Shown: piece by piece, positions 1 through 9,681 of the stretch
How positions within the stretch are numbered: position 1 is the first letter of the stretch
How the letters are laid out: each line of letters opens with the position of its first letter
From: Burkholderia sp. 4M9327F10
Lineage (GTDB): Bacteria; Pseudomonadota; Gammaproteobacteria; Burkholderiales; Burkholderiaceae
Direction of reading: 5' to 3'
NCBI RefSeq assembly: GCF_005503145.1
Contig: NZ_SCNV01000011.1
Coordinates: 1 to 64,000 of the forward strand
DNA: 64,000 nt
Program-made: the position numbers and the translations under genes
The notes under the pieces: model-generated
What the model was told of the DNA's origin: nothing
What the model saw: the letters and a program-made list of their open reading frames with translations, nothing else
The model's database searches: none

Positions 1-61
1 CCCGCCCCCACACTGGCCCGCTCCTTGCACTACAGTGTCCCAATATCACCGGGAGACACAC

Positions 62-955
62 GTGAGCTCAGCAAAACAGCCAGTCAGCGCCGGCGCGAAA
101 TTCCGCACGGCAGTCGCAGAAGGACAACCGCTGCAGGTCGTCGGCGCCATTACCGCCTACGCGGCGAAAATGGCCGAGGCCGTCGGCTTCAAGGCGGTCT
201 ACCTGTCGGGCGGCGGCGTCGCCGCCAATTCGCTCGGCATCCCCGACCTCGGCATCAGCACCATGGACGACGTGCTGATCGACGCCCGCCGCATCACCGA
301 CGCCACCGGCCTGCCGCTGCTGGTCGATATCGACACCGGTTGGGGCGGCGCATTCAATATCGCGCGCACGATACGTTCGTTCATCAAGGCCGGCGTCGCC
401 GCGGTTCACCTCGAAGACCAGGTCGGACAAAAGCGCTGCGGGCACCGTCCGGGTAAGGAAGTGGTCGCGAAAGAAGAGATGGTGGACCGCGTGAAGGCCG
501 CCGTGGACGCCCGCACCGACGACCAGTTCGTCATCATGGCGCGCACCGATGCAGCCGCGGCCGAAGGCATCGACTCCGCCATCGAACGCGCGGTGGCCTA
601 TGTGGAAGCCGGCGCGGACATGATTTTCCCGGAAGCGATGCAATCGCTCGACGACTACCGCCGCTTCAAGGCCGCCGTCAAGGTGCCGATTCTCGCCAAC
701 CTGACCGAATTCGGTTCCACGCCGTTCTTCACCACCACCGAGCTGCGCGAAGCCAACGTCGATATCGCGCTGTACTGCTGCGGTGCGTATCGCGCCATGA
801 ACGCCGCGGCGCTCAATTTCTATGAGACGGTCAAGCGCGACGGCACGCAAAAGGCCGCCGTCGAAACCATGCAGACGCGCGCCGACCTGTACAAGTATCT
901 CGGCTATCACGCGTACGAGGAAAAACTCGACGCCCTGTTCGCCGCAAACAAATAA
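62..955 (+). CDS. prpB: 2-methylisocitrate lyase PrpB
   Basis: This enzyme cleaves 2-methylisocitrate to pyruvate and succinate, the last step of the cytosolic 2-methylcitrate cycle for propionate. The 297-residue protein has the isocitrate lyase/PEP mutase barrel with the catalytic loop KRCGH (Cys about 126), the metal-binding region around VDIDTGWGG, and MARTDA. A GTG at 62 is chosen as start because GGGAG lies 7 bases upstream and the length fits the family (about 296). A GTG at 35 would only add an atypical nine-residue leader. It heads the prp operon, and prpC follows after 30 bp. The promoter and any prpR regulator lie outside the window. Confidence 0.95.
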   Translation: MSSAKQPVSAGAKFRTAVAEGQPLQVVGAITAYAAKMAEAVGFKAVYLSGGGVAANSLGIPDLGISTMDDVLIDARRITDATGLPLLVDIDTGWGGAFNIARTIRSFIKAGVAAVHLEDQVGQKRCGHRPGKEVVAKEEMVDRVKAAVDARTDDQFVIMARTDAAAAEGIDSAIERAVAYVEAGADMIFPEAMQSLDDYRRFKAAVKVPILANLTEFGSTPFFTTTELREANVDIALYCCGAYRAMNAAALNFYETVKRDGTQKAAVETMQTRADLYKYLGYHAYEEKLDALFAANK

Positions 956-985
956 ACCCGCATCCAGGAGTAAGAGGACGACACC

Positions 986-2152
986 ATGAGCGAAGCAGAT
1001 AACAGCACGCCGGCAGCCGGCGCATTCAAGCCGAAGAAGTCCGTGGCGCTGTCGGGCGTGACGGCCGGCAACACCGCCCTGTGCACGGTCGGTAAGACCG
1101 GCAATGACCTGCATTACCGCGGCTACGACATCCTCGATATCGCCAGCACCTGTGAATTCGAAGAGATCGCCTACCTGCTGGTGCACGAAAAGCTGCCCAC
1201 CCAGGCTGAACTGACCGCCTACAAGACGAAGCTGAAGGCGCTGCGCGGCCTGCCCGCCAACGTCAAGGCCGCGCTGGAATGGATTCCGGCCGCCGCTCAC
1301 CCGATGGACGTGATGCGCACCGGCGTCTCGGTGCTCGGCACCGTGCTGCCCGAGAAGGACGACCACAACCTGCCCGGCGCGCGCGATATCGCCGACCGGC
1401 TGATGGCCTCGCTCGGCTCGATGCTGCTGTACTGGTACCACTACTCGCACAACGGCAAGCGCATCGAGGTGGAGACCGACGACGATTCGATCGGCGGCCA
1501 TTTCCTGCATCTCCTGCACGGCGTGGAGCCGTCGAAGTCGTGGGTCGAGGCGATGCACACGTCGCTGAACCTGTACGCGGAACACGAGTTCAACGCCTCG
1601 ACCTTCACCGGCCGCGTGATCGCCGGCACGGGCTCGGACATCTACTCGGCGCTCACCGGCGCGATCGGCGCGCTGCGCGGCCCGAAGCACGGCGGCGCCA
1701 ACGAGGTGGCGTTCGAGGTCCAGTCGCGCTACCCAAGCCCGGATGAGGCGGAAGCCGACATCCGCCGCCGCGTCGAGGCGAAGGAAGTGGTGATCGGCTT
1801 CGGCCACCCGGTGTACACGATCTCCGACCCGCGCAACAAGGTGATCAAGGAAGTGGCGAAGAAGCTCTCGAAGGAAGCCGGCAGTACGAAGCTGTTCGAG
1901 ATTGCCGAGCGGCTCGAAAGCGTGATGTGGGACGCCAAGAAGATGTTCCCGAACCTGGACTGGTTCAGCGCGGTGTCGTACCACATGATGGGCGTGCCGA
2001 CGGCGATGTTCACGCCGCTCTTCGTGATTGCCCGTACGGCGGGCTGGAGCGCGCATATCATCGAGCAGCGCATCGACAACAAGATCATCCGGCCGAGCGC
2101 GAATTACACCGGCCCGGACAACCTGAAGTTCGTGCCGATCGCGAAACGCTGA
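986..2152 (+). CDS. prpC: 2-methylcitrate synthase PrpC
   Basis: Condenses propionyl-CoA with oxaloacetate to form 2-methylcitrate. The 388-residue protein is a short citrate-synthase-fold enzyme. Family motifs include the GNTALCTVG start of the catalytic domain, the substrate loop GPKHGGANE, and the catalytic-histidine segment GFGHPVY (around residue 273). The R-P-S-A-NYTGP tail is typical of PrpC rather than GltA, and the N-terminal extension of GltA is missing. An AGGAG sits about 15 bases upstream of the ATG, with a second purine run (AGAGGA) closer. Position between prpB and acnD makes the assignment to methylcitrate rather than citrate synthesis firm. Confidence 0.95.
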   Translation: MSEADNSTPAAGAFKPKKSVALSGVTAGNTALCTVGKTGNDLHYRGYDILDIASTCEFEEIAYLLVHEKLPTQAELTAYKTKLKALRGLPANVKAALEWIPAAAHPMDVMRTGVSVLGTVLPEKDDHNLPGARDIADRLMASLGSMLLYWYHYSHNGKRIEVETDDDSIGGHFLHLLHGVEPSKSWVEAMHTSLNLYAEHEFNASTFTGRVIAGTGSDIYSALTGAIGALRGPKHGGANEVAFEVQSRYPSPDEAEADIRRRVEAKEVVIGFGHPVYTISDPRNKVIKEVAKKLSKEAGSTKLFEIAERLESVMWDAKKMFPNLDWFSAVSYHMMGVPTAMFTPLFVIARTAGWSAHIIEQRIDNKIIRPSANYTGPDNLKFVPIAKR

Positions 2153-2262
2153 CCGGAAACGCTGATCGGGAAAGGGGGATAATTGCTGGTGACGTCCTGT
2201 TATGTCCTGCGACGTCCGGCAAGACTCCCCCCTGAGCACTACATTCTTATTCCCCCCACGGT

Positions 2263-4860
2263 ATGAACACTGCAAACCGCAAACCCCTGCCAGGCACCAA
2301 GCTGGACTTCTTCGACACGCGCGCGGCGGTCGAGGCAATCCAGCCGGGCGCCTATGACACGCTGCCGTACACCTCGCGCGTGCTGGCCGAAAACCTCGTG
2401 CGCCGTTGCGACCCGGAGGCGCTGGATGCCTCGCTCAGGCAGATCATCGAACGCAAGCGCGAGCTCGACTTTCCGTGGTTCCCGGCGCGCGTGGTCTGCC
2501 ACGACATTCTCGGCCAGACCGCGCTCGTCGACCTAGCGGGCCTGCGCGATGCAATCGCCGCGCAAGGCGGCGACCCGGCGCTGGTCAATCCGGTCGTGCC
2601 GACGCAACTGGTGGTGGATCACTCGCTCGCCGTCGAGTGCGGCGGCTTCGATCAGGATGCGTTCGACAAGAACCGCGCGATTGAAGACCGGCGCAACGAG
2701 GACCGCTTCGACTTCATCAACTGGACCAAGAAAGCGTTCAAGAACGTCGACGTGATTCCGCCCGGCAACGGCATCCTGCATCAGATCAACCTGGAGCGGA
2801 TGAGCCCGGTGGTGCAGGTGAAAGACGGCGTCGCGTTTCCGGATACGCTGGTCGGCACCGATTCGCACACGCCGATGGTGGACGCGCTCGGGGTGATCGC
2901 AATCGGCGTGGGCGGTCTCGAAGCGGAAAGCGTGATGCTGGGGCGCGCTTCGTATATGCGCCTGCCGGATATCGTGGGGGTAGAACTCAGCGGCAAGCCG
3001 GGCCCGGGGATCACGGCGACGGACGTGGTGTTGTCGTTGACGGAATTCCTGCGCAAGGAGAAGGTGGTCGGCGCCTATCTGGAGTTTTACGGCGAAGGCA
3101 CAGCAAAGCTGACGCTGGGCGACCGCGCCACCATCGCCAACATGGCGCCGGAATTTGGTGCGACCGCCGCGATGTTCTATATCGACGAGCAGACCATCAA
3201 GTATCTCAAGCTCACCGGCCGCGACGACGAACTCGTCAAGCTGGTGGAGACGTACGCGAAGGAAACCGGCCTGTGGGCCGACAGCCTGAGAAACGCGCAA
3301 TACGAGCGCGTGCTGAAGTTCGACCTGTCGAGCGTGGTGCGCACGCTCGCGGGCCCGTCGAACCCGCATCGCCGTTTGCCGGTGTCGGAACTCGCCGCAC
3401 GCGGCGTCAGCGGCAAGGTTGAAAACGAGCCGGGCCTGATGCCCGACGGCGCGGTGATTATCGCGGCCATCACAAGTTGCACCAACACCAATAATCCGCG
3501 CAACATGATTGCCGCGGGGCTGCTCGCGCGCAACGCCAACCAACGCGGCCTGACCCGCAAGCCGTGGGTGAAAAGCTCGCTCGCGCCGGGATCGAAAGCC
3601 GTCACCTTGTACCTCGAAGAAGCGAAGCTGCTGCCCGAACTGGAGCAGCTTGGCTTTGGCGTGGTCGCGTATGCCTGCACGTCGTGCAACGGCATGTCGG
3701 GTGCGCTCGATCCCGTGATCCAGAAGGAAGTCGTCGAGCGCGATCTGTACGCGACCGCCGTGCTGTCGGGCAACCGCAATTTCGACGGCCGGATTCACCC
3801 GTATGCGAAGCAGGCCTTCCTCGCCTCGCCGCCGCTGGTCGTGGCTTATGCGATTGCCGGCACGATCCGCTTCGACATCGAAAAGGATGTTCTGGGTACC
3901 GATGCCGCCGGCAATCCCGTGATGCTCAAGGACATCTGGCCGTCCGACGCGGAAATCGACGAGATCTTCGCATCGAGCGTAAAGCCGGAGCAATTCCGCA
4001 AGGTGTACGAACCGATGTTCGCGGTCACGGCCGACACCGGCGAGCGCGCCAACCCGCTGTACGACTGGCGTCCGATGAGCACATACATCCGCCGCCCGCC
4101 CTACTGGGAAGGCGCGCTGGCCGGCGAGCGCACGCTTGCGGGCATGCGCCCGCTCGCGGTGCTTGGTGACAACATCACCACCGACCACCTGTCGCCGTCC
4201 AACGCGATCCTGCCGGATAGCGCCTCCGGCGAGTACCTGGCAAAAATGGGCTTGCCGGAGGAAGACTTCAACTCGTACGCGACCCACCGCGGCGATCACC
4301 TGACCGCGCAGCGCGCCACCTTCGCCAACCCGACGTTGAAGAACGAGATGGTGCTCGAAGACGGCAAGGTGAAGGCCGGTTCCCTGGCTCGCATCGAGCC
4401 TGAGGGCAAGGTCACGCGCATGTGGGAAGCGATCGAAACCTATATGGAGCGCAAACAGCCGCTGATCGTGATTGCCGGAGCCGACTACGGCCAGGGTTCG
4501 TCGCGCGACTGGGCCGCGAAGGGTGTGCGCCTCGCCGGCGCGGAGGCGATCGTCGCCGAAGGATTCGAGCGGATTCACCGCACCAACCTGGTGGGCATGG
4601 GTGTGCTGCCGCTCGAATTCAAGCCGGGGGTAAACCGCCTGACGCTTGGCATCGACGGCACCGAAACCTTCGATGTGATCGGCGAGCGCACGCCGCGTGC
4701 CGATCTCACGCTGGTGATCCATCGCAGGAACGGCGAGCGCGTGGAGGTGCCGGTGACGTGCCGTCTCGATACGGCGGAAGAAGTGTCGATCTACGAAGCC
4801 GGTGGCGTGCTGCAACGTTTTGCACAGGACTTTCTTGAATCGTCGCAGGCCGCTGCCTGA
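2263..4860 (+). CDS. acnD: Fe/S-dependent 2-methylisocitrate dehydratase AcnD
   Basis: Dehydrates 2-methylcitrate in the AcnD/PrpF variant of the pathway, giving a 2-methylaconitate isomer that PrpF then isomerises. The 865-residue aconitase-family protein carries the three [4Fe-4S] ligands at Cys406 (SCTNTNN) and Cys472/Cys475 (ACTSCNG). It also has the swivel-domain motif YGQGSSRDWAAKG near residue 745. The presence of prpF immediately downstream distinguishes AcnD from housekeeping AcnA. A 110-bp gap separates it from prpC with no hairpin noticed, so co-transcription is likely. Long open frames on the opposite strand here are GC-driven shadows. Confidence 0.95.
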   Translation: MNTANRKPLPGTKLDFFDTRAAVEAIQPGAYDTLPYTSRVLAENLVRRCDPEALDASLRQIIERKRELDFPWFPARVVCHDILGQTALVDLAGLRDAIAAQGGDPALVNPVVPTQLVVDHSLAVECGGFDQDAFDKNRAIEDRRNEDRFDFINWTKKAFKNVDVIPPGNGILHQINLERMSPVVQVKDGVAFPDTLVGTDSHTPMVDALGVIAIGVGGLEAESVMLGRASYMRLPDIVGVELSGKPGPGITATDVVLSLTEFLRKEKVVGAYLEFYGEGTAKLTLGDRATIANMAPEFGATAAMFYIDEQTIKYLKLTGRDDELVKLVETYAKETGLWADSLRNAQYERVLKFDLSSVVRTLAGPSNPHRRLPVSELAARGVSGKVENEPGLMPDGAVIIAAITSCTNTNNPRNMIAAGLLARNANQRGLTRKPWVKSSLAPGSKAVTLYLEEAKLLPELEQLGFGVVAYACTSCNGMSGALDPVIQKEVVERDLYATAVLSGNRNFDGRIHPYAKQAFLASPPLVVAYAIAGTIRFDIEKDVLGTDAAGNPVMLKDIWPSDAEIDEIFASSVKPEQFRKVYEPMFAVTADTGERANPLYDWRPMSTYIRRPPYWEGALAGERTLAGMRPLAVLGDNITTDHLSPSNAILPDSASGEYLAKMGLPEEDFNSYATHRGDHLTAQRATFANPTLKNEMVLEDGKVKAGSLARIEPEGKVTRMWEAIETYMERKQPLIVIAGADYGQGSSRDWAAKGVRLAGAEAIVAEGFERIHRTNLVGMGVLPLEFKPGVNRLTLGIDGTETFDVIGERTPRADLTLVIHRRNGERVEVPVTCRLDTAEEVSIYEAGGVLQRFAQDFLESSQAAA

Positions 4861-4967
4861 GGACAGGAACGCCGACGCACGGCATGATGTGCGTCGCGCT
4901 TGATACGCGGATGATACGCGGGCGGTGCGGCAACGTACCGCCCGCGTCTTGACAGGACAACTACGCA

Positions 4968-6158
4968 ATGGCACACGTACCCCAGATCAGGATTCCCGCC
5001 ACTTACATGCGTGGCGGCACCAGCAAAGGCGTGTTCTTTCGCCTCCAGGATCTGCCCGAAGCCGCGCAGGCGCCGGGCGCGGCGCGCGATGCGCTTTTGC
5101 TGCGCGTGATCGGCAGCCCGGACCCTTACGGCAAACAGATTGACGGCATGGGCGGCGCAACGTCGAGCACGAGCAAGACCGTGATCGTCGCAAAGAGCAG
5201 CAGGCCCGATCACGACGTCGACTACCTGTTCGGCCAGGTGTCGATCGACAAGGCGTTTGTCGACTGGAGCGGCAACTGCGGCAATCTCTCCGCCGCCGTC
5301 GGACCGTTCGCCATCAGCGCCGGCCTGGTGGACCCGAGCCGTGTTCCGCACAACGGCGTGGCCACCGTGCGGATCTGGCAAGCCAATATCGGCAAGACCA
5401 TCATCGGACACGTGCCCATTACAAATGGCGCGGTGCAGGAAACCGGCGATTTCGAACTGGATGGCGTGACCTTCCCCGCCGCCGAGGTGCAGCTCGAGTT
5501 TATGGACCCGGCCGCGGAAGAAGACGGCGCAGGCGGTGCGATGTTCCCGACCGGCAACCTGATCGACGACCTCGAAGTGCCGGGCGTCGGCACGTTGAAG
5601 GCCACCATGATCAATGCCGGCATTCCGACGATTTTCGTCGATGCCGAAGCGATTGGTTATAAAGGCACCGAACTGCAGGACGCGATCAACAGCGACGACA
5701 AGGCGCTGGCGAAGTTCGAGACGATTCGCGCGCACGGCGCCCTGCGCATGGGCCTGATCAAGGATATCGGCGAAATCGCCACGCGCCAGCATACGCCGAA
5801 GGTCGCGTTTGTCGCGCGGCCGACCGGGTATGTGGCTTCGAGCGGCAAGCCGGTCGCCGCGGGCGATGTCGATCTGCTGGTGCGCGCCATGTCCATGGGC
5901 AAATTGCACCACGCCATGATGGGCACGGCTGCGGTTGCCATCGGCACGGCGGCCGCGATTCCGGGCACGCTGGTGAATCTCGCCGCCGGCGGTGGCGAAC
6001 GGCAGGCGGTGCGCTTCGGCCACCCGTCGGGCACGCTGCGCGTGGGCGCGCAAGCCAGCAAGGTGGATGGCGAGTGGGTCGTAAAGAAGGCCATCATGAG
6101 CCGCAGCGCGCGGGTACTGATGGAAGGCTGGGTGCGGGTGCCTGGCGATACGTTCTAA
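4968..6158 (+). CDS. prpF: 2-methylaconitate cis-trans isomerase PrpF
   Basis: Isomerises the AcnD product so that it can be hydrated to 2-methylisocitrate. This is a 396-residue member of the PrpF/diaminopimelate-epimerase-like fold. Visible family segments are the N-terminal IPATYMRGGTSKGVFF, the DGMGGATSSTSK segment, and WSGNCGNLSAAVGPFA with the Cys used in this fold. It is the last gene of the operon and a strong hairpin follows 18 bases after the stop. The 107-bp gap after acnD holds no other gene. Confidence 0.94.
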   Translation: MAHVPQIRIPATYMRGGTSKGVFFRLQDLPEAAQAPGAARDALLLRVIGSPDPYGKQIDGMGGATSSTSKTVIVAKSSRPDHDVDYLFGQVSIDKAFVDWSGNCGNLSAAVGPFAISAGLVDPSRVPHNGVATVRIWQANIGKTIIGHVPITNGAVQETGDFELDGVTFPAAEVQLEFMDPAAEEDGAGGAMFPTGNLIDDLEVPGVGTLKATMINAGIPTIFVDAEAIGYKGTELQDAINSDDKALAKFETIRAHGALRMGLIKDIGEIATRQHTPKVAFVARPTGYVASSGKPVAAGDVDLLVRAMSMGKLHHAMMGTAAVAIGTAAAIPGTLVNLAAGGGERQAVRFGHPSGTLRVGAQASKVDGEWVVKKAIMSRSARVLMEGWVRVPGDTF

Positions 6159-6175
6159 GACCGATACGTGTGACG

Positions 6176-6217
6176 AAGCACTAGCCCCGGATGCTTAAGC
6201 TCCGGGGCTAGTGCTTT
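6176..6217 (+). terminator. Rho-independent terminator after prpF
   Basis: A 15-bp perfect stem, AGCACTAGCCCCGGA paired with TCCGGGGCTAGTGCT, is separated by a 9-base loop and followed by only a short T run. It sits just after the prpF stop and before the convergent NlpD-like gene, so it may serve both strands. Confidence 0.8.
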
Positions 6218-6353
6218 ATGCGGGCCTTGGGCGTTGAGCCCCGGGTCGGAAGCCTCAGGTCGGGAATCGGGCGTAGGCGTCAGCCATCCAACGCCCGCCG
6301 CCCGCGGCCGGTGGCCCGCAAGAACTGCGGCACACCCTGCCCCACGCGCAAGC

Positions 6354-7454
6354 TCAACCCTGCCTTGGCGGCAGATACGGCATCGGATCGACCGGCTTGC
6401 CGTCGCGGCGCACCTCGAACAGCACCGAGACGCGGGAGTTGTTTTCGTCGCCCATCTCCGCGATTTGCTGCCCTTGCCGCACGATATCGCCGGTCTTGAC
6501 CAGCAGCTTGCGGTTGTGCGAATACGCGGTCAGAAAATCCTTGTTGTGCTGGACGATGATGAGGCTGCCGTATTCGTTGAGCCCGGTGCCTGCATACATG
6601 ACCTTGCCGTCAGCCGCTGCGCGCACCGGATCGCCCGGCTTGCCGCCAATCTCGATGCCGCGCGTCGCCCCCGGCTGGAATCCCTCGACCACATTACCCT
6701 GCGCCGGCCACGCCAGCACGACACGCTTGGCGTGACGCGACATCTCGGCGTCGACCTGGCGCGTTTCGGCGGCACTGGGTGCGGGGGCATCGGTTGAGGG
6801 TGCGGAAGCCACGGAGGCGGCCGAAGCGGCTGCCGGATTGGCTGAGGCTGAGGCTGCGGCTGCCGCCGACGCAGCCACGGCCGGGCTTGCCGCCGCATTT
6901 GCGGAATTGCTTGCCGCCGCGTTTGCGGAAGCGCTTGCCGCCGAACTCGCTCCCGCCGCCGCGGCTGCCGCCACCTTAGCCGCTGCCGCGGCCTTGGCCG
7001 CAGCGTCTGCCGCTGCAGCCTGAGCGGCGACTGCGGCCGCTGCTGCTGCGTTGGCTTCCTTCACCGCCTCAGGCGAGGCGACATGCAGCGCCTGTCCCAG
7101 CTTCAGCCGTGTGGACGGCTTCAGATGGTTCCACGCCAGCAGATTCTGGACGCTACAGTGGTGATGCTGCGCGATGCGGCTCAGCGTATCGCCGCGTCTG
7201 ACGCGATACACGAGCGGCTGCGCCGCCTTCAGCTTGGCCGCGCTCACCGCCGCGGAGGCCTGCTGCGACGCCGTCGCCGCCGCATCCGATGCTGCCGCCG
7301 CCGCGGCTGCGGCCGATGCCGCGGGGACTGCGGAGGCCGCCACAGCCGCCTGCTGACCGGGTTGCCCCTGATTCACACAACCACTCATCGCTACTGCGAC
7401 GCAGACGCCCGCGACGCTGGCCATCATGGTTTTGTCGAAACGACTTCTCAACAA
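6354..7454 (-). CDS. NlpD-like LysM/M23 lipoprotein (probable amidase activator)
   Basis: This is probably an outer-membrane lipoprotein that activates cell-wall amidases during daughter-cell separation. From the TTG at 7454 (AGGAG six bases upstream) it is about 366 residues. It has a signal peptide ending in lipobox AMSGC, an Ala-rich stretch, one LysM domain (YRVRRGDTLSRIAQ to LGQALHV), a very long Ala/Ser linker (about 6770-7060) and a C-terminal M23/LytM domain. The zinc ligands expected in active M23 peptidases are altered: GIEIGG replaces H-x-x-x-D, and VLFEVRR replaces the H-x-H strand. This matches the non-catalytic pattern of NlpD/EnvC. It is not beside pcm/rpoS, so it may be a paralogue of the main NlpD. 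The start is uncertain; a second TTG follows at once. Confidence 0.82.
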   Translation of the reverse strand: MLRSRFDKTMMASVAGVCVAVAMSGCVNQGQPGQQAAVAASAVPAASAAAAAAAASDAAATASQQASAAVSAAKLKAAQPLVYRVRRGDTLSRIAQHHHCSVQNLLAWNHLKPSTRLKLGQALHVASPEAVKEANAAAAAAVAAQAAAADAAAKAAAAAKVAAAAAAGASSAASASANAAASNSANAAASPAVAASAAAAASASANPAAASAASVASAPSTDAPAPSAAETRQVDAEMSRHAKRVVLAWPAQGNVVEGFQPGATRGIEIGGKPGDPVRAAADGKVMYAGTGLNEYGSLIIVQHNKDFLTAYSHNRKLLVKTGDIVRQGQQIAEMGDENNSRVSVLFEVRRDGKPVDPMPYLPPRQG

Positions 7455-8278
7455 ATTCGACTCCTGCCTTGTTTCTGGCGAGCCCGAGTGTTTCCGCGTC
7501 GCGTCCGATGCGCATTCATGCGAAGCGCTGCGATCTCGCGACACGAAAGAGCCGCCTCGTTGCGGCTATCACCCGTGCCCCGCCTGCCACCCAACGCTTT
7601 GTGCGGCAAATATCTCAAAAATGAGGTGTTCTACCGCAAAAAGGGCCAGATAGACGGTTAATATGCAAGCGGAATTGTAAAATGTCTTGGACAAAAGACG
7701 AGCCGTCCGAACACACTGATACAAATCCTTACGATCGGTATCGCGGAATGTGGCGCGCGATAACGTTTGCCTTAACGGCAAATTGTCACAAAACTTGAAT
7801 GATGGGGTCATGTAGGGTGCTGGGGTCAGAGGGACCTGCTCTCTCGCCGTTTCACGCATGCTCGGGGCCCCGCCCGCCGCCTGGTACAGTGGGCGCGCTT
7901 CCGCGCTTCGACCCAGTCGCCGATAGCACCACGCTTCTGACGCCAGGCAAACAGACTCGCCTGCTCTTGCAAGCTGTCGAGCGCCGCGAGGGTGGCTGGA
8001 TCTGATTTCGAACCAAAGTGGATCGCGCGCCCGAATGTGTGTCGTCCAAGGGTAGCGTCCGAACGTGCCACCGCCACCGCACCGCGCCAGGATACGCCCG
8101 TCATGACACGCCATTGCCACCCTTCAAAACTTCGCGAAAGTTTGTTCCACGTCAAAAAACGGGGCAAGGCTTCCATTGCGCCCCGATAACGCCTCCGGTA
8201 GAAGCGATGAATGGACTTGTGGCATGTCAGATTGTGGACTCCTCAACGATCCATCAATAGCCAACGGAGATTTGAGTC
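7455..8278. other. Intergenic region, possible decayed sequence
   Basis: About 820 bp without a convincing gene. The part near 7600-7800 is AT-richer and should contain the promoter of the NlpD-like gene. The part at 7800-8180 is GC-rich and has a weak open frame on the minus strand (7826-8176) whose product I do not recognise. Two GGGGTCA words lie close together at about 7804 and 7822. Old insertion-element debris is possible but not shown. The hcp promoter should lie in the last 100 bp. Confidence 0.4.
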
Positions 8279-8761
8279 ATGCCGATTCCCGCGCACATGT
8301 GGTTAAAAGACGATGGCGGTGCCGATATTAAAGGCTCATCAACGGTAACGGGCCGCGAGGGAAGCATAGAAATCATCAGCTTCAGTCATGGCGTCAACCT
8401 GCCGGTCGACGGCCTCACCGGGAAAATTACGGGCTCCCGCATACACTCGGCGATAGCGTTTGAAAAGGAATTCGACGCGGCCAGCCCTTACCTCTACAAG
8501 GCGGTATCAAAAGGGCAAACGCTTAAATCGGCAGAAATCAAATGGTATCGCATTAACGACGCCGGAAAGGAAGAGGTGTATTTCATCATGCTTATGGAGG
8601 GCGTCAAAATCGCCGGCATGAATCCCGGTATGGCAAATACGAAGCTCGCTCTGGCGGCGGCGCTCAACCATGTCGAATCCGTTTCGATGATGTACGAGGG
8701 TATTACCTGGCACTATACGGACGGCAATATCAAATATTCCGACGCATGGACTGAGCGTTAA
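8279..8761 (+). CDS. Hcp family type VI secretion tube protein (orphan)
   Basis: Hcp forms hexameric rings stacked into the inner tube of the type VI secretion system, and it also binds or carries effectors. This 160-residue protein shows the family layout: N-terminal MPIPAHMWLKDDGG, then DIKGSS and the SFSHGV motif. The central TGKITGSRIHSAIAFEKEFD and a C-terminal GITWHYTDGNIKYSDAW are also recognisable. GGAG lies nine bases before the ATG. No other structural T6SS gene is in the window. The next gene, 18 bp downstream, is a predicted effector, so this copy probably delivers that cargo. Confidence 0.9.
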   Translation: MPIPAHMWLKDDGGADIKGSSTVTGREGSIEIISFSHGVNLPVDGLTGKITGSRIHSAIAFEKEFDAASPYLYKAVSKGQTLKSAEIKWYRINDAGKEEVYFIMLMEGVKIAGMNPGMANTKLALAAALNHVESVSMMYEGITWHYTDGNIKYSDAWTER

Positions 8762-8779
8762 CCGCCGGGAGATACGCTC

Positions 8780-9298
8780 ATGGCTCTGCAAGGCAAATTT
8801 CTCGTGAACAATGCGCCTCTCTCGCCGTTGACCATGTACGGTGTCGGCACTTTCATGGCATTTTCGGGCAATGGAATTTATCGTAACCGCGGTGGCTGTA
8901 CTGCCGTCCCCGACAATGGTCCGATTCCAGCGGGACGATACTGGATCGTCGACCGGCCCGAGGGAGGTCTCGGCTCGCAGGCATGGGCTGCCACAAAGGA
9001 CGCGTGGAACAGCATTACCGGCGCGCCATCCCATCATTCGGAGTGGTTCGCCCTCTATCGGGACGGCGGGAAAATCGACGATTACACTTGGGTCAAGGGT
9101 GTGCAGCGCGGACAATTCCGGCTGCACCCAGCCGGCGGGCGCGGCATTTCGCTTGGCTGTATCACCCTGACGAGCTATACCGATTTTGAAAAGATCCGGC
9201 AAGCCTTGCTGCACGCGCCGACCATACCAGCCCGCAACTCGGGATTACGCGCCTATGGCACTATCGAGGTAATCACATATGGCGATACTTGCCCGTAG
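8780..9298 (+). CDS. DUF2778/Tlde1-like T6SS effector with L,D-transpeptidase motif
   Basis: A 172-residue protein of the DUF2778 family, which includes the Salmonella T6SS effector Tlde1. Those proteins have an L,D-transpeptidase-like fold and attack or modify peptidoglycan in the target periplasm. The family start FLVNNAPLSPLTMYGVGTF, the PDNGPIPAGRYWIVDRP segment and the catalytic motif HPAG..GISLGC (His116, Ser124, Cys127) are all visible. There is no signal peptide, as expected for cargo loaded on Hcp. It lies 18 bp after hcp and overlaps the next gene by 20 bp. The function is inferred from family and context. Confidence 0.85.
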   Translation: MALQGKFLVNNAPLSPLTMYGVGTFMAFSGNGIYRNRGGCTAVPDNGPIPAGRYWIVDRPEGGLGSQAWAATKDAWNSITGAPSHHSEWFALYRDGGKIDDYTWVKGVQRGQFRLHPAGGRGISLGCITLTSYTDFEKIRQALLHAPTIPARNSGLRAYGTIEVITYGDTCP

Positions 9299-9548
9299 GT
9301 TAGGGAAAACGCTCCTCTTCGTCGGCCTGTTTTTCCTCTCGATCCGTTACGTCCATACTTACCCTGTCCGCATGCCGGAAAGCCAGCTCGACGCGTGGCT
9401 CTCGGCAGCGAACCGTCTCGGAATTCGGGACCCGGATGACCTCTATATTCCGGTCATGCTCATGATCGAGCTCATCGCGAGCATCGCGGCTTACGTCCTG
9501 GTATTGAGGCTATGGCGGTTTCTCGCGGGGCGACGTCTCACCCGATGA
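9279..9548 (+). CDS. Putative immunity protein, small membrane protein
   Basis: An 89-residue protein with two hydrophobic segments (about residues 10-25 and 57-78) flanking a polar loop of about 30 residues that would face the periplasm. It starts inside the effector gene (20-bp overlap, different frame), which argues for translational coupling. Placement right after a peptidoglycan-targeting effector and a topology that exposes a loop to the periplasm suggest an immunity protein. I do not recognise the sequence family, so the role rests on context alone. Confidence 0.6.
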   Translation: MAILARRLGKTLLFVGLFFLSIRYVHTYPVRMPESQLDAWLSAANRLGIRDPDDLYIPVMLMIELIASIAAYVLVLRLWRFLAGRRLTR

Positions 9549-9681
9549 AAACCCGCGTGACTTGCGAGACGTTTGCAGGTTGGCTTGCCAAAAAACCCCT
9601 TTGTGCTATACAAAAAGCTAGTCAGCACGTCGCCCGGCCGACAAAAAATGGGCGGCTCCACTGGAGCGAACGCGACAATCC

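Noticed and set aside
68..2338. 756-codon open frame on the minus strand across prpB and prpC
   Set aside because: It is fully antisense to two well-recognised genes; its Arg/His/Val/Gly-rich translation is the usual result of high GC at third positions.
2533..4974. 813-codon open frame on the minus strand across acnD
   Set aside because: Antisense shadow of a highly conserved aconitase-family gene, with no recognisable domain.
6838..7023. Ala-rich plus-strand ORF opposite the NlpD-like linker
   Set aside because: GCC/GCG-rich sequence reads as Ala or similar on either strand; this is the antisense of the low-complexity linker.
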